A stretch of DNA of 14,447 bases from Phoronis ovalis. Lineage: Eukaryota; Phoronida; Phoronidae. Position numbers and translations under genes: made by a program. The notes below the pieces were generated by a model. That model worked only from the letters and a program-made list of their open reading frames with translations, was not told where the DNA came from and searched no databases. Numbering within the stretch: position 1 is the stretch's first letter; each line of letters starts with the position of its first letter. Shown here piece after piece: positions 1 through 8,000 of the stretch. The stretch is taken from positions 1 through 14,447 of the forward strand of contig JAOXYB010032375.1 of the NCBI GenBank assembly GCA_028565635.1, read 5' to 3'.

Positions 1-10
1 CAAATTAGAG

Positions 11-145
11 TTCCAGAATGCACCAGATTGCAGGAAATAGCACCAAATATTGCCCCCGGAACCCCCTAGGTTCGCAAATGGATAGGGAAAAAATCTCACG
101 AACCCCCCTACGTTTGACCAGGGGGAGTGGGGGTAAATCGTATCT
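11..145. repeat. Probable dispersed repeat fragment with C/G runs
   Basis: The stretch opens CCAGAATGCACCAGATTGCA and has repeated runs of C (CCCCCGGAACCCCCTAGG, GAACCCCCCTACG) and G (GGGGGAGTGGGGG). It is very different in composition from the surrounding AT-rich intron. It resembles a repeat family I recall from several marine invertebrate genomes, but the family name is unknown to me. The rest up to 347 is DNAJC3 intron with nothing recognised. Confidence 0.45.
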
Positions 146-347
146 TAAACACTATACGTTTGGGGTTAGTGAGATAACTTTTGAGATGATCCCTAAGTAT
201 TTTCTAAACAATATGTAATGTACATTATCGATAGCTGACATCTATTAATGTCTGAAAACACATCTTAGAGTTTCTTTGAAAGTGATTCAAGGTGATGTTT
301 TATAGAGACTGCTAGACCAAAGCGTCTACAAGGTCAATTATTCTCAC

Positions 348-573
348 CTTTGACTGGCAATGGCATATATGACCTTTTGCTCTAAATACATAACTCCACA
401 CTTCACCCTCTGTTTTCATTATTTGGTGGGCTTTTTCTACACACTCGTCCCATTCTTGATTGTTAACTTTTTCTTGAGCACTTTGTATTTGTTTCCATAA
501 TTTTTTTACTTTTTTATAATGTGGAAAACAGTCTTTATGATCTGGGTCTAATTTAAGACATTCTCTAATTTCT
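348..573 (-). CDS. DNAJC3: DNAJC3 exon 6 (TPR 6-7), last exon in the window
   Basis: The exon is 226 nt, phase 2 to 0. The acceptor ATTGTAG precedes 573 and the donor GTGAGA follows 348. It encodes EIRECLKLDPDHKDCFPHYK, then KVKKLWKQIQSAQEKVNNQE, and ends AKGHICHCQSK. It aligns with human EVRECLKLDQDHKRCFAHYKQVKKL...ERICHCFSK. The next exon is not visible before position 1. Confidence 0.93.
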
Positions 574-3267
574 CTACAATATAAAAATCACACTGCATGT
601 AGAATTACAGATGAATACAGATGAACCATGAAAAAATTTACTTATTACAATTTTCTGGAATTTACTACACACTCTGGTAGTGGTTTATGGAATTAATAAT
701 GTACTCTACATTTCACATTACATTTTAGTCTTTAATTTGAGACAACTTTGCATTATATACTTATATAGAAATTTAAAATAAGTTGTTTATTTTGTTCATC
801 AAAAGTTGCATCAGTTCAAACAAGAAATAGACTCAAGAACATGAAGTCTGTAATGATTTACTTTTTTGTAGGAACACTTACACTAATGATTCTTCCGCTT
901 CACCCATTAGATAATATAATTTACTCAGTTTAAAATATGCAGCTGTGTTATCATTTCTTAATTTTGTTGTTGGTCTAATATCATTTGCAGCTTTAAACAG
1001 ATCGCCAACCGCTTCATAAGAGGCAGCTCTTATCTCCCTGAGATCAACATCCCACGGACAAAGCTAAAAAGATGGCTTTTGTTTAAAAAGTGCAGAAACT
1101 TCTTAACAATTTTTTTAAGGACATCGGACTATCAGTTAATTCTAAATCGGTTCAGTGTCACAAATTAATCTTATTGTGCAGTATATAATTTTTTAAATCA
1201 CACTACGTCAAACTTTCAGGCAAACTCAGCCTGTTTCAATATAAAAGAATTAACATCCACTTTTTTGTTATTTTCTTATTGTAGCAAATTAATTTTGAGC
1301 AAAACTTTAACTTTTAAAGAGTGCTTCAACCATATTTTGCATTTCTTGACTGTACACTGGTTATAAAACCAAAACATGTTTAATACCACTGATGTATGAC
1401 CTGTTTTCCTTTGCCACCAACACTGCAGCATAACAGTTTGTGATATTTTTCTAATCCTTACCTCAATAGCTCTTGTTAACAAGTCAATAGCCTCATTAAA
1501 TTGATGATTATCATACAGTCGCTTGGCTTCCTCTTTTTCCTCTCTAGCCACTTTGAGAGCATTCAATTTCTCCAGGGCTTGTACATTGCCAGGTTCTTCA
1601 GTCATAACATCATTGTAATCCTTTTCAGCATCACCTAGATTACCTTGTTTCAGTAATACATTAGCTCTTTGTAGAAGAGCCTAACAACATGAAAAATAAA
1701 AGAAGATTTTTAGAAAAACATATATTACACCTAATCAGTATCAGAATAAAAACAATCATCAGATTTTGACAATCATAATATCTTCATGAGTTTGATCAGC
1801 TTATATTCACTTTACAAACTCTGATTAGGAATCTACATGTACTCAGTTACTGAGTGATAAAGTTAGATAGAAACTTACATTCTTCGGTAAAAACCATGAA
1901 TTTGCTGTAACATTTTGAAGTTTAGTCGTACAGAAAAACTCAAAACTGACTTTCTAATAGCCAGTAAGTTATAAAAAACACTGAAACAGTTAATTACATG
2001 ATTCATATGTCCTAAAATAACCCATTTAAATCTTTATCTTTAAACATATTTTTAAAACTTAGTCTTTTATGCCATACTTTAGTTTATCTAACAGAAATAT
2101 GTGAACATCAAGGACAGTCCCAGTATTATAGTTTAGAGTGTTCGATTATAAGAAATTGGAGCTTACTTTCATATGTATTGCCATTTATTTTTTACTATTT
2201 AAACTAGTTTTTGATTAGTTGAGTGGGGGTTTGAAAAGTTATTACTTATCCCAGCACATGCATATATTTAGCATCTGATTTTTAGTAAATTGGTCATGCT
2301 TATGATTGCATGTCAAGTAACTTACAGCTGTGAAATCTGGTCTAAGTTCAATAACCTTTGTGAGATCTGGTAAAGCTGACTTAGATTTCCCCAAGGCTAA
2401 ATACACTGTTGCTCTTCTATAGTATGACATGTAGTTGCTTGGGTCACCTTCTGTAAAATTAAAAATATACAAATTAATTATTATAATATCACTACAAGTA
2501 TTTCTTTTAGCTGTATGTGAGAACTTTACTCTGTTGTAGTTCATAACTGCTGTTATGAGGGAAATGAAATGATATATGGCTGACTAATAATTACGTATTT
2601 ATTATCCATACCTAAAATTTGATTGGGCAGGCTGCTTCTACCCATGCACTACTGTAACTAATCTCTCAAAAAAGCTCTTCCAAAGTCAATAACAAGTTAA
2701 TGATCAGTCAGTAGGAACCATTTATTTTGAAAAATCTATCCTTTAATCCAATGGTTAATAACGCATGTGCTTACCAACAGCTGCATGGTAATGTGACAAA
2801 GCGTCTGCTAGCTGGCCTGCAGCTAAAAGTTTCTTTCCCATTTCCAAATGTTGGTCCACATCTGTACTACCAAATACCCCTAAAAGAATAAACAGAATTC
2901 TCATAAAGAAGTTTAATAAAGTAAACCACACTTTTCATCAATGTTAAAATGAAATGCGTTTAATTTCTCTAACAGATAATTAGAAATAGTGTTCTCCCTC
3001 GCCGCTGACTTCTTGACATCGCCAAGTTCTGCCGAAGTACACTTCCACATTCTATTCACTTCAGACTGAAGTTCGACAGTCAGCCGGTGGCCGGACCAGT
3101 TTTGAAACTTACTATTAAATGCGGATTTCTTTTTTTAGAAGCGATATATTTCACAATTTAGAATTCACGTATAAGTGAAATTTATTCTCACCTCTAAAGT
3201 CGATATCTAAAGCCAAAAATAACACCGAAAGGGAGCTAAGAACACGATATAAACACAGCTCCTCCAT
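348..3267 (-). CDS. DNAJC3: DNAJC3 (p58IPK/ERdj6), 5' six coding exons, partial
   Basis: ER-lumenal co-chaperone. In the known family, TPR repeats bind unfolded clients and a C-terminal J domain stimulates BiP; it is also described as an inhibitor of PERK/PKR. Six exons on the minus strand (3267-3192, 2879-2775, 2450-2326, 1680-1462, 1063-882, 573-348) join in frame with GT-AG borders into 311 residues. Residues 1-25 form a signal peptide with a hydrophobic core (SSLSVLFLAL). TPR repeats follow, with strongly diagnostic stretches: DVDQHLEMGKKLLAAGQLAD, SYYRRATVYLALGKSKSALP, DLTKVIELRPDFTA and RECLKLDPDHKDCF, each closely matching vertebrate DNAJC3 as I remember it. The last exon in the window ends at CHCQSK, which corresponds to roughly residue 325 of the about 504-residue human protein. 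The remaining TPRs and the J domain (HPD motif) are therefore beyond position 1. It is divergent from DZIP1 and carries an ERSE just upstream. The identification is firm; the exon borders are inferred from reading frame and homology. Confidence 0.95.
882..1063 (-). CDS. DNAJC3: DNAJC3 exon 5 (TPR 4-6)
   Basis: The exon is 182 nt, phase 0 to 2, with acceptor TTTTTAG and donor GTAAGT. It encodes LCPWDVDLREIRAASYEAVG, then DLFKAANDIRPTTKLRNDNT, then AAYFKLSKLYYLMGEAEESL. It aligns with human WDAELRELRAECF...KLKNDNTEAFYKISTLYYQLGD. The middle (EAVGDLFKAANDIRPTT) is more diverged than the flanks. Confidence 0.92.
1462..1680 (-). CDS. DNAJC3: DNAJC3 exon 4 (TPR 2-4)
   Basis: The exon is 219 nt, phase 0 to 0, with acceptor GTTAG and donor GTAAGG. 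It encodes 73 residues beginning ALLQRANVLLKQGNLGDAEK and ending NEAIDLLTRAIE. The central linker VAREEKEEAKRLYDN is charged and helical, corresponding to the human segment between TPR 3 and TPR 4. An open frame runs on past the donor into the intron, but it loses all TPR similarity there. Confidence 0.93.
2326..2450 (-). CDS. DNAJC3: DNAJC3 exon 3 (TPR 1-2)
   Basis: The exon is 125 nt, phase 1 to 0. The acceptor TTTTACAG precedes 2450 and the donor GTAAG follows 2326. It encodes EGDPSNYMSYYRRATVYLAL, then GKSKSALPDLTKVIELRPDF, then TA. This is the most conserved DNAJC3 stretch in the window. Confidence 0.95.
2775..2879 (-). CDS. DNAJC3: DNAJC3 exon 2 (first TPR)
   Basis: The exon is 105 nt, phase 1 to 1. 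The acceptor TTTTAG precedes 2879 and the donor GTAAGC follows 2775. It encodes the start of the mature protein, DVDQHLEMGKKLLAAGQLAD then ALSHYHAAV, matching the first TPR helix pair of vertebrate DNAJC3 (LGKKLLAAGQLADALSQFHAAV). Confidence 0.93.
3192..3267 (-). CDS. DNAJC3: DNAJC3 exon 1 (start codon, signal peptide)
   Basis: The ATG is at 3267-3265 and the donor GTGAG follows position 3192 (phase 1). It encodes 25 residues, MEELCLYRVLSSLSVLFLAL and then DIDFR: a short charged start followed by a hydrophobic core, as expected for an ER signal peptide. No other in-frame ATG lies in this exon. The frame upstream is open but shows no ATG in the nearby sequence, so this start is the best choice. 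Confidence 0.85.
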
Positions 3268-3284
3268 CGTTAACTGTGTTTCTG

Positions 3285-3302
3285 CTACGGTGGTGAACTC
3301 AT
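3285..3302 (-). other. Possible 5-codon uORF ahead of DNAJC3
   Basis: Immediately after the CCACG half-site, the minus strand has ATG AGT TCA CCA CCG TAG (MSSPP), ending 17 bases before the DNAJC3 ATG in another frame. It matters only if transcription starts upstream of 3302. If the ERSE is a true promoter element, the start site may lie downstream and the uORF would be absent from the mRNA. Confidence 0.3.
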
Positions 3303-3321
3303 CGTGGGGGAATTTGATTGG
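3303..3321 (-). promoter_or_regulatory. ER-stress response element (ERSE), exact CCAAT-N9-CCACG
   Basis: Minus strand reads CCAATCAAATTCCCCCACG. This is the CCAAT half (NF-Y), exactly nine bases, then CCACG (ATF6/XBP1), oriented towards DNAJC3 and ending 35 bases before its ATG. Human DNAJC3 is a known unfolded-protein-response target with an ERSE, so the context fits. That the site functions is inference. Confidence 0.8.
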
Positions 3322-3331
3322 TTTAAGAATT

Positions 3332-3339
3332 ACTTCCGG
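3332..3339 (-). promoter_or_regulatory. ETS/GABPA site CCGGAAGT
   Basis: Minus strand reads CCGGAAGT (plus ACTTCCGG), ten bases upstream of the CCAAT box. This core is enriched in TATA-less and bidirectional promoters of housekeeping genes. The motif is short, so the support is its position beside the ERSE. Confidence 0.5.
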
Positions 3340-3799
3340 TTTAATTTTTTTAATTCCGCCTTAACGAGATGTATATTTGTGTCATTAACTTTTTAAATGA
3401 TACTATTTTATCTATTTTTACCAAAATATGTTACGTTTTAGAAATTAAATTAGTGTATATAACACTAATTTTTAAAAATATTTAAATACTATAAATATTT
3501 CCCATGACTCATAGAATAGTATAATGGCGTCATTTTTGAGTTTTGCCAGCTGATGAATTGCTTAGATGATTATGAAATTTGCAGCTAAATAGCGCGGAAT
3601 TGTTACTTTTCTACTTAGAATCTATACTTAGAATATATCCCCGTATTGAGATACTCAATGGTGGACTAAAATTATTTCTGGTAAGAATTCCTGGCATAGC
3701 TGAAATAACTTTGTTTATGTTTTGTCTTTTGAAGTTTTGTCTAGTTTGACAGACGATTCTGCACTATAGTTCGAGGTGGTCACTGTCAGTAAGTGTAAG

Positions 3800-3813
3800 C
3801 TCTACTAGTAGAG
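3800..3813. repeat. 14-bp perfect palindrome
   Basis: CTCTACTAGTAGAG equals its own reverse complement. It lies on the DZIP1 side of the divergent intergenic region, just after the candidate donor at 3789. It could be a dimeric factor site or chance. Confidence 0.4.
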
Positions 3814-4953
3814 TACTATATTATTGCCCTTTATGAACTACAGAGTTATTCAAAATAATATAAACCATTTTTCATTTCCTTTTATGAAAATATGAAAGTT
3901 TTGAATATAGTATAACTATTAATATTATATAGATGTTTCATAGGTAAATTTACCTTAGAAGTACTCAGGGATACCTGTCGCCAACCAACTTATAACACAT
4001 AAAAATCAGGCCTAAGTCGAAAAATATTTTTTTAATCCAAAATTGGTATATTCATAACATTTAAATATGCTCTTTATCAATACCTCTAAGTATTGTTCTG
4101 ATTTCGTATTTTCACAAATAAAAAAGAAAAATGGCTTAATAAGCCAAATACACAAGTTATATCCATTTTGAATAATCCTGTAGTACCAGTAGCGAATTAC
4201 TGGCCCTAGTACTGTCAGTGTCACTGTGCAACACCTGTCGTGTGTATTAAAGATTGTAGTTGCATCCATGCCAGTGGTAGTTATGAATAAAATAGCACAT
4301 CTAAAACCATGAGACAATTTTAACCCAAATGTTTTAAATTTTTACTAATCTCTGAGAATATTGAACTTTTATCAAAATATGTACTCGACTTAAATAGCAC
4401 CTCACTGATGCAAAATACTTTCTTTTGATCATATAAACGGTGAGATATGGCGCAAAATTTTGTGGCACTGAAACAAGGGGGCCTATTGGGTGGTACATGC
4501 AGTACCCCCCAGGGGAGAGAACTGTTTCAAACTAAAGTGAGTATTGAAATATTATAACATATACGTAACCATATGACAAATTGACTATACAGAGTCCTGA
4601 AACTGGCCTGGAATACTTGACCATACTATAGCAGCCTACTGCGGACTGGCATTCATGAACCCAGGACAACCTGCAATTGAATTATACATTAATAGTAATC
4701 ATAATCCCAATATACATACATGTGTTTTTTTGCGGCCTTTGTTTTTTAGCACAAGATGAGCCATTTGGATTTAAAAGAGAAGCATATTTTTATGTATCTG
4801 AATTGGTACCATGACCGTACGGCAGCTTAACTGATTTATGTAATAATCCAAGAACAGCTGTACACTTGCATTGATAGGCTTAGCTATTTTTAAGTGTATT
4901 GTACATTACAGTATTTGTTATTTTACAGTTTCGGTATTTACCACAGCATTACA

Positions 4954-5092
4954 ATGCCTGGGCCTCCATATGGGTTACAAAATCATTATTATGGGAGTCC
5001 AGATATAAACGGTCATTATTGCAGTTATGGCCATAATAAAGTTGGGAGCATGTTTAAAAAAAGAAATGAGCGGATTGACTGGAGAAAATTAG
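4954..5092 (+). CDS. DZIP1: DZIP1 exon 1 of coding sequence
   Basis: The start ATG at 4954 opens MPGPPYGLQNHYYGSPDING and the exon ends KRNERIDWRKL; the donor GTAGGT follows 5092 (phase 1). RIDWRKL matches vertebrate SVDWRRL at the start of the Dzip-like domain. A clear acceptor (TATTTTACAG) ends at 4928, 25 nt upstream of the ATG, so the 5' UTR is probably split by an intron. The frame between 4929 and the ATG is open but has no ATG. Confidence 0.87.
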
Positions 5093-8000
5093 GTAGGTAG
5101 CTGTTTCTGGCTATGCAAGATGTTTGTATTAGAGCTTTATTTCTCCAATTACAATTTAGAAATCAGCATGAATATGAAATATTTTGAATCTTCCTTGTTT
5201 AAGTCATTGTTTCTTAAATGAATTATATGTAAAAGACATGTCATTCATCGTATATTTAAAATTTTGTGTTTACGTTTTTACAGCTGCAGTTGATGTGGAG
5301 CGTATCTCTCAGGATTTAGATTTCACAGTGTTGCAAGAAAATGTAACAAATATAACATTCTGCAATATTGAGTTAGAAGTGGTACGTAAAACATGTTCAA
5401 TAAGCACAGTTAGTTAGATTCTTATGAAGGATGCATATGTAATAGACTGGCTGTAGATAGGTTTGGAGCTTAGTATTTAGACTATGCTGTAGATAGTTTA
5501 AAGTTTATGACACTATGTCTTAATTAAAGTACAGGCTTAATTGCTGGCTTAAAACACAACTAAGAATGTGATTTGAAATAATATAACTTTTAAGGGGTAT
5601 AGTTGCCATGTCAGATAAGATAATTCAAACAGACTAGACTGACTGCCTATTAAGATTTAAGGTCTAGTTTCTCTTAACATTTTCTATGGTTTTTGTATCG
5701 ATCATGAGCAAAACACCAGACAACAAACTAATTTAAAGTGCCTAATTTTGTGTCATACACCTGCATGATTGTATTGAAATGCACTTTTTTACAGGACACC
5801 AGAACGGTGGACCCAAACTTTGTCAAGTTATTCAAATTGTCTCAGTTAACTATTGAATACCTTCTACACTCCCAGGATTACTTAGCAGCAGAACTTCAGG
5901 CAGTGGAAAAGAAGCTTGATAAAGCAAAGGAAGTGAGCCGCAGCAATTTGCATTATTTTGTAATCTACATCTTTAATTGAACAGTTACTGCCATTAGAAT
6001 AAAACCAGAAATATTATGACCAATTGTTTTAAGTAGATAAGTTGTGTACGATTGCATACTGTATAGTATAAATTGATATTGTTGTATTTCAACAGGAAAA
6101 TGAAGATACAAAGAAAGCATTGGAGAAGAAAATTATAGAGTTGGCTGACGTTAAGAAAGAATGTCACAAAAGAAAGAAATTATTAGTAGAAGTGCAGCAA
6201 ATTATGCAAGTTGGACCAGATAATTATATGAAGGTTTGTTGTAAAACCTGAGGAATTAATTATTTTAATAGTACCTCTTTTGTAATTTTAAAGTTCTGTA
6301 TTAGCTTTGCTATCATTGATATTATATAGTTTGATTATATATGTTTCTGATTTTAAAATATGTTGTTCTAGTAGTGTTATGGAGATGCTTAAACATTGTC
6401 TAAGCCCATTGACTTCAATCTTTTCTTAAAGATTTTTTTTAATGATATTTCCAACAAATTATTGCATGAATTAAATGGCATTATTAGTAACAATCCCAAT
6501 TATAACACAACTCTGAGTTTTGTGAATGTTCTTTCACTTAACGTGACATGGAAATGTTGAGTGTGACTAGTGGCGCCACCAGGCGCATGTAAATAGTCTA
6601 CTAATAATAGTATATTATTTGTGGCTATCAGGAATACTAATTTCAGCCTCGGATTTGGAGGAATACATTTTATGTATATTTTCAGTGTCCTCATTGCGAT
6701 AAGTCTTTCATAAATATGAGCTTCTTGAACAACCATCTCCAACGGCGACATGGAGATTTACTTAGCATGGCCATTCAACAGTCACAAGGAGATTCTCAAG
6801 CTGTTACCACTCAAGTTAATGCCACCTTGGAACTAGAACTCACAAATATTAAGCAGCGTTTAAGGTTAACAGAGTCTCAACTTCAACAGGAAAGGACAGT
6901 TTGGCAAGAAAGATCGGTTAAGGTAATTAGTTATTTGGTATCGCAGTTTATTTAAGCAGTAAACACAGATTCATCAATTAAGTACATTAAGAATAACGAT
7001 ATCTGTAATTACATTCATTAGGAACAAGAGCTAGCACATCGGGATGAAGAAAATCGGGAAGAGCTGGCTCAATGGAAACAAGAACAAATGGATTATCATA
7101 AAAAAGAGATGGAATCTGTCAGGAATATGTTTATGAAGGAACTGAAGGAGGTTAATGAAAAGTATCGGGCTTCTGAAAGATCTTTACTGAATATTCAGAA
7201 ACGTGTTGGGAAGACATCAAATCTAGGCATCTTAAAAGATGATATCGATTATGATAAGGAACTGCTAGATCAGCAACGTGCTGAAGTGGCTATGTTGAAA
7301 GAACAGTTAACATCACAGGTAATACCCAGCATGCTCTATAGACTTTGAACTTGTGTTGAAATAGGTAATAGAAAACACCGAATGCATCTCAGATAAGCAT
7401 GCAAAACAATGTCAGTTACAGTCTTCCTATGAATTTTATACTAATTAATTAAAAGGTAGTTGTGCAAGATGCTATCAAAGACTGTCAGGATATTGAAAAT
7501 TTTTTGGCCCATGTGGCATGTCGTCACCAACCATTTTAATAATTATTTTCACTGTACCCCAAAATTAGAAAGTTGGCTATTGATTGGAACATTTACCTTT
7601 GCAATTTAAACTTTAAAGACCCCTCTGTATTGTTTTCAGTTTCAGTTGCTAGTAAGGTTTACTAGAACAGCCTTATACAACACAGAGGTTTATGTTATTA
7701 TAGTTTGTGTTATTTCAGTGCCTTTTAAGGAATGTTATTTCTTGTCTTAATTCGTATAGGTGAATAATGTGGAATCTTCTATGGCATCAAAATTCGAAGA
7801 CCAGGAGAAGAAATGGAAAAGTAAATTGAAGCAGCTAAACGAAAAGCATAGAGCAGAAATTGAAAAGGTATTGTATATTGCATATTTTAACATTTGTAGT
7901 CTAAAGTAATGCATCAACTCTTAGATGTCAAGGTTTGTCCAGGACAGCCTGGCTAACAGAAATCCTTTGTTTAAGAGAATTTTTTTTTTTAAATATACTT

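Larger units (their letters stand above)
574..3191 (-). other. DNAJC3 introns 1-5 (non-coding parts)
   Basis: The introns are 2880-3191, 2451-2774, 1681-2325, 1064-1461 and 574-881. They are AT-rich and I see no further exon, RNA gene or mobile element in them. Intron 1 has a more GC-rich patch at about 2999-3110 with the near-palindrome ACTTCA-GAC-TGAAGT. Lying so close to the promoter, it could be regulatory, but no named motif was recognised. Confidence 0.6.
3268..4953. promoter_or_regulatory. Divergent DNAJC3/DZIP1 intergenic and promoter region
   Basis: This stretch separates the two start codons of the head-to-head genes. The DNAJC3-proximal end carries an ERSE and an ETS site. On the DZIP1 side, candidate 5' UTR donors are at 3681 (CTG|GTAAGA) and 3789 (CA|GTAAGT), with an acceptor at 4928, implying a non-coding first exon and an intron of about 1.1-1.25 kb. 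Transcription start sites cannot be placed from sequence. The remainder (about 3820-4920) is AT-rich. It shows only a short GGTAC/GTACC hairpin near 4492-4506 and no convincing gene. Confidence 0.7.

Noticed and set aside
4012-4317. Open frame of 101 codons on the minus strand in the divergent intergenic region
   Set aside because: Low-complexity Phe/Ile-rich translation with no recognisable domain, no splice partners and AT-driven composition; best seen as chance.
4894-4953. Upstream in-frame ATG at 4894 as an alternative DZIP1 start
   Set aside because: It lies upstream of the acceptor at 4928 in AT-rich sequence and would add a non-conserved hydrophobic leader to a cytoplasmic/ciliary protein.
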